From Nitrospirota bacterium (GTDB lineage: Bacteria > Nitrospirota > 9FT-COMBO-42-15 > HDB-SIOI813): a stretch of 7,375 nucleotides of DNA. This document shows, one piece after another, positions 1 through 5,677 of this stretch. The notes under the pieces are model-generated. The model searched no databases, was not told where the DNA came from, and saw only the letters and a program-made list of their open reading frames with translations. Made by a program: the position numbers and the translations under genes. Numbering within the stretch: position 1 is the first letter of the stretch; every line of letters begins with the position of its first letter. The stretch covers positions 1 through 7,375 of the forward strand of contig JACROQ010000068.1 in NCBI GenBank assembly GCA_016214375.1, given 5' to 3'.

Positions 1-1
1 G

Positions 2-430
2 ATATTGCAGCGTGTGATTGACAGGCGGCTTTTATTAAGGGAGGCAGATAGGTTTAAGATCACAGAGGGGGATGAGGATATCCAAAAGATCCAGAAGAGA
101 TTAGGGGATATCAAGGCGCGGATGGGCGAGGACCAACTTCTTGAGATATTAAGGGAATATAACCTGACAGAGCCGGATATCCTGAAGATGTTGGAAGAGG
201 ATCTCCTTGCAGAGAAGTTTATAAACTTCAGGGTCAATTTCTTTGTGGTGATTTCGAACGATGCTGTAAAGGCCTATTATAGTGAACATCAGGACGAATT
301 CGGAGCCAGGACACTTGAAGAAGTTCATAATGAGATCAAGGAAAGGCTGTTTCAGGTAGAATCCAAAAGGAGATTAGAGGAATATATCGAACAGTTGAAG
401 AAGAGGGTGAAAATTTCGGTGAATCTGTAG
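2..430 (+). CDS. SurA-like periplasmic chaperone, C-terminal part (5' truncated by window edge)
   Basis: The reading frame is open from the window edge and stops at TAG 428-430, so the true start and any signal peptide lie upstream; the TTG at 5 is internal. The first visible residues (LQRVIDRRLLLREADR) match the SurA N-domain pattern in which a helix of the type 'vLdqlIdrkLLlqeA' is followed by charged helices. A segment with AYYSEHQDEF resembles the element that in SurA precedes the parvulin domain. No parvulin (PPIase) domain follows: the chain goes straight to a final helical, charged segment (EEVHNEIKERL...YIEQLKKRVKISVNL) typical of SurA C-terminal helices. It is therefore likely a short SurA-type chaperone without isomerase activity, helping outer-membrane or secreted proteins fold in the periplasm. 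The family call is fairly firm; the function is inferred from the family. Confidence 0.75.
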   Translation: MLQRVIDRRLLLREADRFKITEGDEDIQKIQKRLGDIKARMGEDQLLEILREYNLTEPDILKMLEEDLLAEKFINFRVNFFVVISNDAVKAYYSEHQDEFGARTLEEVHNEIKERLFQVESKRRLEEYIEQLKKRVKISVNL

Positions 431-534
431 CGAAAAAAGGGGACTGAGTACGAAGTGGCGGTATAATTTAGGGGCATCACAGTCCTCAAAACCGCGTAAC
501 TGTACAGTTTAATCGTTGGGCCGTTCATATTTCC

Positions 535-543
535 TAAGGAGGG
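535..543 (+). promoter_or_regulatory. Strong orphan Shine-Dalgarno
   Basis: TAAGGAGGG is an almost ideal anti-16S match and ends 8 nt before an ATG at 552. It is stronger than the site of most real genes in the window, but it serves only an 18-codon ORF. Confidence 0.45.
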
Positions 544-551
544 CACAAAGC

Positions 552-608
552 ATGCTGACGCAACGACTGGGATTCATTTGCACCTGCAAGCCGTTACTCA
601 TTGCATGA
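552..608 (+). CDS. Possible 18-residue peptide ORF (MLTQRLGFICTCKPLLIA)
   Basis: ATG 552-554 opens an 18-codon frame ended by TGA 606-608, placed at ideal distance from the Shine-Dalgarno at 535-543. The peptide has a Cys-Thr-Cys core and a hydrophobic tail; I recognise no family. The second half of the ORF lies in a potential stem-loop (570-624), which would be the arrangement of a leader peptide, but no + strand gene follows until miaB, 1.4 kb away across antisense xerD. It could also be the remnant of a gene or repeat element, or chance. Support is the ribosome site only. Confidence 0.22.
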   Translation: MLTQRLGFICTCKPLLIA

Positions 609-632
609 GGAAGCAAAAGAATCCGATTTGCT

Positions 633-650
633 CCCATGTCCCAACATGGG
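633..650. repeat. Short hairpin in xerD 3' flank
   Basis: CCCATGT (633-639) and ACATGGG (644-650) form a perfect 7-bp stem with a 4-nt loop. It lies about 50 nt beyond the xerD stop. No T-tract directly follows on either strand, so it is only a weak candidate for a transcript 3' end. Confidence 0.35.
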
Positions 651-698
651 CCTGATAGAATTGAAGTTTTTCCTGCCCCTCGTGATCCTATTCACTCC

Positions 699-1598
699 TC
701 ACGGCCGCGGGTGACACTCGGCATGGATCTTCCTGAGTCTCTCCCGGTTGATGTGGGTATAGATCTGGGTGGTGGAGGTGTCTGCATGGCCGAGCATCAT
801 CTGGACCGAGCGCAGGTCTGCCCCCCTCTCGAGGAGGTGGGTGGCAAAGGAGTGCCGTAACGTGTGGGGTGAGACCTCCCTGTCTATCCCCGCAAGTCTT
901 GCATACTTTTTGATGATCGTCCAGAAGGCCTGCCTTGTCATGCCCCTTCCCCATGTGGAGACAAAGACATGGGGAGAGGTACGGCCCTTCAGGAGCGCCG
1001 GTCTCGTCCGTTCGATATAGCGTTTTACCTTCTCTAAGGCATACTCCCCCATCGGGACGATCCGCTCCTTCCCCCCCTTCCCGAGGGCGATGACAAATCC
1101 TGCCTCTAAATTGATATTGCCGGGTTTGAGTCTGATCAGCTCTGAGACCCGGAGTCCGGTGGCATAGAGGAGCTCTATCATGGCCCCATCCCTGAGCCCC
1201 GTGGGTTTGTCTTCCCCAGGCTGTCTCAGTAAGGTCTCGACCTCTGCGAAGGAGAGTGTCTTTGGAAGCCGGTGCCATCCCCTCGGGGTCTCCAGATATT
1301 CCGTAGGATTGACGTTGGTGATCCTGTCCTGCAGCATGAATTTATGGAAATGCCTGATCGCCGCAATATACCGCTTGATGGAGGATATAGATCTCTGCTG
1401 CTTCATGAACTGAGACAGGTATTCCCTCAGGATCTGGATGGTGATCTGATCCGGCGAATGGATGTCCCTCTCCTGAAGGTAGGCGGTGTAGCAGGTGAGG
1501 TCCCTCCGGTAGGATTCCAGGGTGTTGGATGAGAGGCCCCTTTCCACGGTAATGTAGTTAAAGAATCTGGAGAGTGCAGAGTCAAGGCTGTTATCCAT
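699..1598 (-). CDS. xerD: Tyrosine recombinase XerD
   Basis: This 299-residue protein has the full length of the XerC/XerD family. Residues 5-90 form the N-terminal SAM-like core-binding domain (TVERGLSSNTLESYRRDL is the hallmark start) and about 110-290 the catalytic domain. All six active-site positions are visible: Arg150 in LLYATGLRVSEL, Lys174 in the GKGGKER hairpin, His245 and Arg248 in HTLRHSFATHLL, His271 in MLGHADTSTT and the nucleophile Tyr280 in QIYTH. The C-terminus (ERLRKIHAECHPRP) resembles the XerD tail more than XerC. With its partner it would resolve chromosome dimers at dif during division, in an FtsK-dependent way; mobile elements may also use it. ATG 1596-1598 fits the family start, but no Shine-Dalgarno precedes it and a possible promoter ends only 10 nt upstream. 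XerC identity or a stand-alone XerH/XerS-like role cannot be excluded. Confidence 0.93.
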   Translation of the reverse strand: MDNSLDSALSRFFNYITVERGLSSNTLESYRRDLTCYTAYLQERDIHSPDQITIQILREYLSQFMKQQRSISSIKRYIAAIRHFHKFMLQDRITNVNPTEYLETPRGWHRLPKTLSFAEVETLLRQPGEDKPTGLRDGAMIELLYATGLRVSELIRLKPGNINLEAGFVIALGKGGKERIVPMGEYALEKVKRYIERTRPALLKGRTSPHVFVSTWGRGMTRQAFWTIIKKYARLAGIDREVSPHTLRHSFATHLLERGADLRSVQMMLGHADTSTTQIYTHINRERLRKIHAECHPRP

Positions 1599-1608
1599 GA
1601 TAGAGGGG

Positions 1609-1638
1609 ATATTACACCAGATAGGACACAGAAGGCAA
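1609..1638 (-). promoter_or_regulatory. Candidate xerD promoter
   Basis: On the minus strand TTGCCT (1633-1638) and TAATAT (1609-1614) are separated by 18 nt; each matches the sigma-70 consensus at 4 of 6 positions. The -10 would lie 10 nt before the xerD ATG, placing the transcript start only a few nt from the start codon. It is a weak match judged by eye. Confidence 0.28.
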
Positions 1639-1648
1639 ACGCCGGCGG

Positions 1649-1677
1649 GTAGGGGAGGGTTTGAAACCCTCCCCTAC
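1649..1677. repeat. 29-bp perfect palindrome (GTAGGGGAGGGTTT arms)
   Basis: Two perfect 14-nt arms (1649-1662 and 1664-1677) surround a single G. The arm GTAGGGGAGGGTTT looks like the dispersed palindromic repeats with GTAGGGG...CCCCTAC ends found in many environmental bacterial genomes. It lacks a T-tract, and it sits upstream of both flanking genes, so it is more likely a REP/MITE-type repeat than a terminator. Confidence 0.7.
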
Positions 1678-1775
1678 GATGGGGATACGGTACGGTGAAA
1701 TACGGCACGTGTCCCGGAAATCTGTGCAATCTAGCGTAGAGGTGCACACGAACAGGGGCGTTCTGAGGGTTCCAC

Positions 1776-1839
1776 CCGATAGGCGGGGTTTTCCAACCCC
1801 GCTATTCTAAGGACGGGACAGGAATGTCCCGCCTATCGG
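1776..1839. repeat. 64-bp composite palindromic element with 12-bp terminal inverted repeats
   Basis: The ends CCGATAGGCGGG (1776-1787) and CCCGCCTATCGG (1828-1839) are perfect inverted repeats of 12 bp. Inside lie two separate hairpins: GCGGGGTT/AACCCCGC (1783-1790 and 1795-1802, loop TTCC) and CGGGACA/TGTCCCG (1814-1820 and 1825-1831, loop GGAA). The strand could thus fold either as one long stem or as two side-by-side hairpins, the architecture of a BIME or small MITE. It contains no gene. Confidence 0.7.
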
Positions 1840-1962
1840 TAACGCATAACATTACTATGGGGATACCTTACTGGCACACAAAATGCTTTGAACATAAAGA
1901 TACCCTTGCACACCTTATATTGCATTTTCCGGAGAAACAATGTTACGATATTAAATTCTGGT

Positions 1963-1967
1963 GGAGG
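1963..1967 (+). promoter_or_regulatory. Shine-Dalgarno that fixes the miaB start
   Basis: GGAGG ends 9 nt before ATG 1977. This site, with the MAKQLFIKTFGCQMN start matching MiaB proteins, decides the start against the longer open frame beginning at 1824. Confidence 0.75.
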
Positions 1968-1976
1968 TGTATATTA

Positions 1977-3353
1977 ATGGCTAAGCAACTTTTTATCAAG
2001 ACCTTTGGCTGTCAGATGAATGAGCACGATACCGAGAAGATCGCCGGGGTATTGTCCGATATGGGCTATTCCCTGACGGATTCTCCTGACGGCGCTGACA
2101 TGATTATCCTGAATACGTGCAGTGTCAGAGAGAAGGCGGAATATAAGTGTTACAGCGACCTGGGCCGGCTGCTGGAGCTTAAGAAGAAAAATCCGGACCT
2201 CGTGATCGGGGTCGGCGGGTGCGTGGCCCAGCAGGAGGGTGAGCGGATCGTGCAGAAGGCGCCCTATGTGGATATGGTTTTCGGCACAGACAATATCTCA
2301 GATATCCCCAGGCTCCTTGAAAAAAAAAGGGGGCAGAAAAAGGGTGCGGTGTCTACGGAGAGGCGAAGAAAGGGGTTAGTTCCCCAAGGGGGGACAGATT
2401 TTAAATCTGTCCCCTTCCCCTCCAGCAGCCTCCCGATAACGCGGAACCACCCGGTGAAGGCCTATGTAAACATTGTCGACGGGTGTGATAAATTCTGCAC
2501 CTATTGCGTCGTCCCCCATACGCGGGGGCGAGAGAGGAGCAGGCAACCGGAGGATATATGCCGTGAGATCCGGGGGCTTGCATCCGCCGGCTATAAAGAG
2601 GTGACCCTGCTGGGCCAGAACGTAGACTCTTATGGGAAGGACACCGGAGGCCATACCGACTTAGCGGACCTCCTGCACAGGATCAATGATATCTCAGGGA
2701 TTATGAGCATCAGGTTTGTGACCTCACATCCAGCCGATTTCAGCGACAGGCTCATCGACGCGATGATGAGACTGCCGAAGGTATGCGAGCATCTCCATCT
2801 GCCGCTCCAGTCCGGTTCTGATGCGGTACTTGAACGGATGAAGAGGAACTATACGTATCCTGAATACAGGGACAAGATCAGCAGGCTGCGTGAGGCCATC
2901 CCGGATGTGGCCGTCACCACGGATATCATTACAGGGTTTCCGGGGGAGAGTGCGGAGGACTTTGACAAGACCCTGGAGGCCATCGAAGAGATTCAGTATG
3001 ACGGCATCTTTGCCTTCAAATATTCCAGGAGGCCCTATACCTCAGCACGCCTCTATGACGGACAGGTCCCCCGTGAGGTCAGTGAAGAGAGGCTGAGCCG
3101 GGCGCTGGAGATACAGGACCGCATCACCCAGGAGAAGAACCAGGCATGTATCGGCAGGGAGTTTGATATCCTGATCGAGGGAGAGAGTAAAAAGGACAAG
3201 AGAAACCTCACAGGCCGTACACGGGGGAATAAGATTGTCCATATACCGATGGAGGAGGGGATCTCTATCGGAGATTTTCTGCGGGTCAGGATCACCTCCG
3301 CCACACTCGCCTCTCTGAAAGGGGAGGTGGTCAGGCTGGGGCGCGGGCTATGA
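1977..3353 (+). CDS. miaB: tRNA-2-methylthio-N6-dimethylallyladenosine synthase MiaB
   Basis: This 458-residue radical-SAM methylthiotransferase converts i6A37 to ms2i6A37 in tRNAs reading UNN codons. The N-terminal UPF0004 domain carries the auxiliary 4Fe-4S cysteines Cys12 (FGCQMNEHDTEK), Cys48 (NTCSVREKAE) and Cys82 (GGCVAQQEG). The radical-SAM domain has Cys170, Cys174 and Cys177 in DGCDKFCTYCVVP, followed by TRGRERSR. The C-terminal TRAM domain (about 390-456, with TGRTRGNKIVHI) binds tRNA. FGCQMNEHD and NTCSVREKAE are MiaB signatures that separate it from MtaB and RimO. The linker at about 118-152 is unusual: it is encoded by an A9 tract, G-rich DNA and a palindromic repeat (2390-2414) read as GGTDFKSVP. 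The frame stays open and all key residues are intact, so the enzyme should be functional. It is first of a three-gene operon; its stop overlaps the next ATG (ATGA). Confidence 0.95.
   Translation: MAKQLFIKTFGCQMNEHDTEKIAGVLSDMGYSLTDSPDGADMIILNTCSVREKAEYKCYSDLGRLLELKKKNPDLVIGVGGCVAQQEGERIVQKAPYVDMVFGTDNISDIPRLLEKKRGQKKGAVSTERRRKGLVPQGGTDFKSVPFPSSSLPITRNHPVKAYVNIVDGCDKFCTYCVVPHTRGRERSRQPEDICREIRGLASAGYKEVTLLGQNVDSYGKDTGGHTDLADLLHRINDISGIMSIRFVTSHPADFSDRLIDAMMRLPKVCEHLHLPLQSGSDAVLERMKRNYTYPEYRDKISRLREAIPDVAVTTDIITGFPGESAEDFDKTLEAIEEIQYDGIFAFKYSRRPYTSARLYDGQVPREVSEERLSRALEIQDRITQEKNQACIGREFDILIEGESKKDKRNLTGRTRGNKIVHIPMEEGISIGDFLRVRITSATLASLKGEVVRLGRGL
2390..2414. repeat. Palindromic repeat inside miaB coding sequence
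   Basis: GGGGACAGATTT (2390-2401) and AAATCTGTCCCC (2403-2414) form perfect 12-bp arms around one T; two further G-T pairs extend it outward. It is read in frame as part of GGTDFKSVPF in the linker between the MiaB N-terminal and radical-SAM domains. A CCCC/GGGG inverted pair (2382-2391) directly precedes it. It looks like an insertion of a dispersed palindromic repeat that left the frame intact. Confidence 0.7.
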
Positions 3354-3730
3354 AGAGGTTTATCTCTCTATGGGGGCCTGTGGTCCTTTTCGCCGGACTT
3401 GTGTTTATCATGTCCTCCATGTCATCTCCGATAGATAAAAATCCGTTTCCGCACTTTGATAAGGTGGCGCATATCATAGAATATTCGGTATTTGCCATGC
3501 TCCTGTTCCGCGCCCTGCAGGGTACCTGGAGCGGCATAAACTTCTTCTGGCTTGCCTTCATCACCGTGATGATTACCCTGAGTTATGGCGCGAGCGATGA
3601 GTTTCATCAATCCTTTGTCGTGACAAGGACATCTGATATTAAAGACTGGGCCGCAGACGGGATTGGGGCCATAGCGGCCATGACCGCTGTCTTTATTAAG
3701 AGAAGGGTTTTCAGGAGGTCTCCGGATTGA
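3350..3730 (+). CDS. VanZ-like integral membrane protein
   Basis: This 126-residue protein has the VanZ-family pattern: DKVAHIIEYSVFAMLL at 37-52, then the block GASDEFHQSFVVTRTSDIKDW at 80-100 with Asp83, Glu84, His86, Gln87, Arg93, Asp96 and Asp99. Four hydrophobic segments are visible at about 7-22, 42-56, 64-80 and 101-116, and a basic tail ends the chain, so it should sit in the inner membrane. VanZ itself gives low-level teicoplanin resistance in enterococci by an unknown mechanism; small homologues like this one are common in Gram-negatives and their role is unknown, so resistance should not be assumed. ATG 3350 overlaps the miaB stop and TGA 3728-3730 overlaps the mtaB start, and no good Shine-Dalgarno of its own is seen, so it is probably translated by coupling to miaB. 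Confidence 0.85.
   Translation: MKRFISLWGPVVLFAGLVFIMSSMSSPIDKNPFPHFDKVAHIIEYSVFAMLLFRALQGTWSGINFFWLAFITVMITLSYGASDEFHQSFVVTRTSDIKDWAADGIGAIAAMTAVFIKRRVFRRSPD
3713..3718 (+). promoter_or_regulatory. Shine-Dalgarno for the TTG start of mtaB
   Basis: AGGAGG lies 8 nt before TTG 3727, inside the end of the vanZ-like gene. It supports a non-ATG start for mtaB that no in-frame ATG could replace without losing the first cluster cysteine. Confidence 0.75.
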
Positions 3731-5070
3731 CAAGGATAGCCTTTTCCACACTCGGGTGTAAGGTCAATCAATACGATACCGCGGTGATCCAGTCTGTTGT
3801 AAAGAATGGGAGTGAAGGTTATGCCATCGTCCCCTTCGATGATGAGGCCGACATCTATGTCGTCAATACCTGCACGGTGACGGGTAAGGGAGACGTGGAA
3901 TCCCGGAGGCTGATCCGGGGGGCCATCCGGCGGAACTCCAGGGCAAGGGTCGTTGTGACAGGGTGCTACGCCCAGACAAGGCCCGGAGAGGTGGCCGGTA
4001 TCGAGGGTGTCTCGATGGTACTGGGGAATGAAGAGAAGTATGCAATCATGGACTACCTGAAACAGGATGGGAATCACACGGAACAGCATCAAGTCTTTGT
4101 CGGGGACATCTCGAATACCTCTTTATTCTCCTATCCCGGGCCTACCGATTTTCCGGCACGCACACGGGCCTTTTTAAAGGTGCAGGATGGGTGTGACAGC
4201 CGGTGCTCCTACTGCATCGTACCCTTTGCAAGGGGCGGGAGCAGGAGCCTTAATCCGGATGACGTGATCGGACAGGTCAGAGCCTTGGGCCGGTCCGGAT
4301 ACAAAGAGATCGTGCTGTGCGGGGTCCACCTCGGCGGCTACGGCCGGGACCTCTCTCCCCTCTATCCAAAGACGACCCTTGCGTCCCTGATGGAGAGGAT
4401 ATTGAGCGAGACAGAGATGCCGCGGATCAGGCTCTCCTCCATAGAGCCGAGAGAGATCACGGATGAGTTGATGGGTCTTATGGCCTCAGAAGACCGGATT
4501 TGCAGGCACCTCCATATCCCCCTTCAGAGCGGGGATGACGACATACTCCGCCGGATGAACCGGAATTATACCGTAGAATTTTTCGGGGATTTAGTGTCGA
4601 AGATTCATAAGGAGATCGAGGATGCCGGGATAGGGTGTGATGTGATGGTCGGCTATCCCGGGGAAGAGGAGCGCCATTTCGAGAAGACCTGCCAATTAAT
4701 CGAGAGACTCCCCATCACCTACCTTCACGTCTTTGCTTATTCACCAAGGTCCGGGACTGCCGCTGCCGGTTTGAAGGAGACTGTAAAGGGGGATGTCAAG
4801 CGGGGGAGGAGCGAAGTAATCAGGGGTCTGGGTGAGGGAAAGAACACGGCGTTTAAGGAGAGATACATTGGAAGGGTGGTGGATATCCTTGTTGAGGAGA
4901 ACCGGGATGATCTTACGGATCTGTTTAAGGGGTATACCGGGAACTATCTGAAGGTGCTTTTAGGCAGTGACCCTGAAGACCCTTCCTTAGTGAATGAGGT
5001 AGTCGGCGTACGCCTGTCGGGTATGGTGAATGACGCCCTTTCAGGTGAGGCGCTCAGAGGAGGCAAATAA
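3727..5070 (+). CDS. mtaB: tRNA N6-threonylcarbamoyladenosine methylthiotransferase MtaB
   Basis: This 447-residue radical-SAM enzyme adds the methylthio group to t6A37, giving ms2t6A37 in tRNAs reading ANN codons. The start TRIAFSTLGCKVNQYDT is the MtaB signature. Auxiliary-cluster cysteines are Cys11, Cys49 (VNTCTVT) and Cys80 (VTGCYAQ); the radical-SAM triad is Cys156, Cys160 and Cys163 in DGCDSRCSYCIVP. LHIPLQSGDD and YSPRSGTAAA are further family blocks, and a C-terminal TRAM-like region follows from about 380. Length fits the Bacillus MtaB (about 450). Translation starts at TTG, overlapping the upstream stop as TTGA, with a good Shine-Dalgarno. It is a paralogue of miaB two genes upstream in the same operon. 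Its last 30 nt overlap the end of the convergent TrkA_C gene. Confidence 0.93.
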   Translation: MTRIAFSTLGCKVNQYDTAVIQSVVKNGSEGYAIVPFDDEADIYVVNTCTVTGKGDVESRRLIRGAIRRNSRARVVVTGCYAQTRPGEVAGIEGVSMVLGNEEKYAIMDYLKQDGNHTEQHQVFVGDISNTSLFSYPGPTDFPARTRAFLKVQDGCDSRCSYCIVPFARGGSRSLNPDDVIGQVRALGRSGYKEIVLCGVHLGGYGRDLSPLYPKTTLASLMERILSETEMPRIRLSSIEPREITDELMGLMASEDRICRHLHIPLQSGDDDILRRMNRNYTVEFFGDLVSKIHKEIEDAGIGCDVMVGYPGEEERHFEKTCQLIERLPITYLHVFAYSPRSGTAAAGLKETVKGDVKRGRSEVIRGLGEGKNTAFKERYIGRVVDILVEENRDDLTDLFKGYTGNYLKVLLGSDPEDPSLVNEVVGVRLSGMVNDALSGEALRGGK

Positions 5071-5637
5071 CGAAATCACTTCGTTGATCTTGTCTCTTGG
5101 TCCCATGAGAAAGACCCGGTCTCCTGCCTCAAGACACAGATCTTCCGCAGGGATGGTAAAGAGGTCAAGGTGGATGACCGCTATCACGATAACGCCGGGA
5201 GGGAGGGGCCATTCTCCCACCGTCTTACCGGCCATGAAGGATTCTTTCTCTACGGGGACCTCTTCCACAGTATAGCCGCCCCGCCGCATATATTGTTTTA
5301 ATTCTTCGAGTTTTGGTTTGACGGTATCTTCCCGCAGGAGATGGATCTCTTTTTCGATCTTCGAGATGTCTGATTGAATGGTCTTGACAGTCTCCATGTA
5401 ATCTTTAATGTGTGGATTATTGAGGACCTCGTTGAACGGGAGGTGGCGGAGTTCATAAATCGTCTTGCCGATATCGGTGTAGAGTCTGTCAACCTTTTTC
5501 TCAAGCTCAAAGATGCGGAAGAGGAGCTTTGCGACCTGGGAGTTCTCGCTGGTGGTAATCGCGATCTCAAGAATCCCCTTCTTGAGCCCGTCCAAGGCGA
5601 TTCCCAGTTCTTTGTATATCCGGTTCAATCGGGTCAT
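5041..5637 (-). CDS. Coiled-coil protein with C-terminal TrkA_C (RCK_C) domain
   Basis: The protein (198 residues from ATG 5635-5637) has two parts. Residues 1-118 are charged and helical with heptad-like spacing (LLFRIFELEKKVDRLYTDIGKTIYELRHL, shown here as its outline; later SDISKIEKEIHLL), suggesting one or two coiled coils. Residues about 124-191 look like a TrkA_C/RCK_C domain: AGKTVGEWPLPPGVIVIAVI, then TIPAED, LEAGDRVFLMGP and a final helix. That domain is a ligand-sensing module of K+ and other transporters. No RCK_N NAD-binding domain, PhoU domain or membrane span is present, so it may be a soluble regulator of a transporter encoded elsewhere. A longer frame begins at TTG 5697, but it would overlap radC and the start at 5637 gives the better fit; its Shine-Dalgarno is weak. 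Function is unknown. Confidence 0.72.
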   Translation of the reverse strand: MTRLNRIYKELGIALDGLKKGILEIAITTSENSQVAKLLFRIFELEKKVDRLYTDIGKTIYELRHLPFNEVLNNPHIKDYMETVKTIQSDISKIEKEIHLLREDTVKPKLEELKQYMRRGGYTVEEVPVEKESFMAGKTVGEWPLPPGVIVIAVIHLDLFTIPAEDLCLEAGDRVFLMGPRDKINEVISLFASSERLT

Positions 5638-5677
5638 AGTACTCAAAAGTATATCGAAGGGAGAGACAAAATACAAT

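Larger units (their letters stand above)
431..698. other. Convergent intergenic region with mini-ORF and inverted repeats
   Basis: No conventional gene fits between the chaperone stop and the xerD stop. Visible elements in order: a possible hairpin of GGACTG (441-446) with CAGTCC (480-485); a perfect TATAAT at 462-467 without a good -35; a 12-bp perfect palindrome AACTGTACAGTT at 498-509; a strong Shine-Dalgarno at 535-543 feeding an 18-codon ORF; an imperfect stem of 570-581 with 613-624 (11 of 12 paired) enclosing a small hairpin 597-601/605-609; and a hairpin 633-639/644-650. The two flanking genes converge here, so this should be the 3' region of both, yet it looks like a leader with its own start signals. 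Confidence 0.5.
1599..1976. other. Divergent xerD/miaB intergenic region
   Basis: This 378-nt gap holds two palindromic repeat elements (1649-1677 and 1776-1839), the weak xerD promoter candidate, and the miaB Shine-Dalgarno at its right end. The miaB frame is open upstream to 1824, but the upstream 51 residues match nothing in MiaB proteins and begin inside the second repeat. A poor promoter-like pair for miaB is TTGCAT (1920-1925) and TACGAT (1944-1949), 18 nt apart. I see no tRNA, riboswitch or further gene in it. Confidence 0.55.

Noticed and set aside
5..7. TTG as the start of the SurA-like protein
   Set aside because: The frame continues to the window edge and the residues belong to an internal SurA helix.
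633..650. Intrinsic terminator of xerD
   Set aside because: The hairpin is sound but no T-run follows its stem on the minus strand.
688..1278. Long open frame overlapping xerD on the same strand
   Set aside because: It is a frame-shifted shadow of xerD with arginine/proline-rich low-complexity translation and no family features.
1824..1976. 51-residue N-terminal extension of MiaB
   Set aside because: It starts inside a palindromic repeat, has no ribosome site, and resembles no MiaB sequence; ATG 1977 has a good Shine-Dalgarno and the family N-terminus.
5513..5677. 55-residue N-terminal extension of RadC
   Set aside because: It is antisense to the coding sequence of the TrkA_C gene and RadC proteins start near the WPEEERPRERL block.
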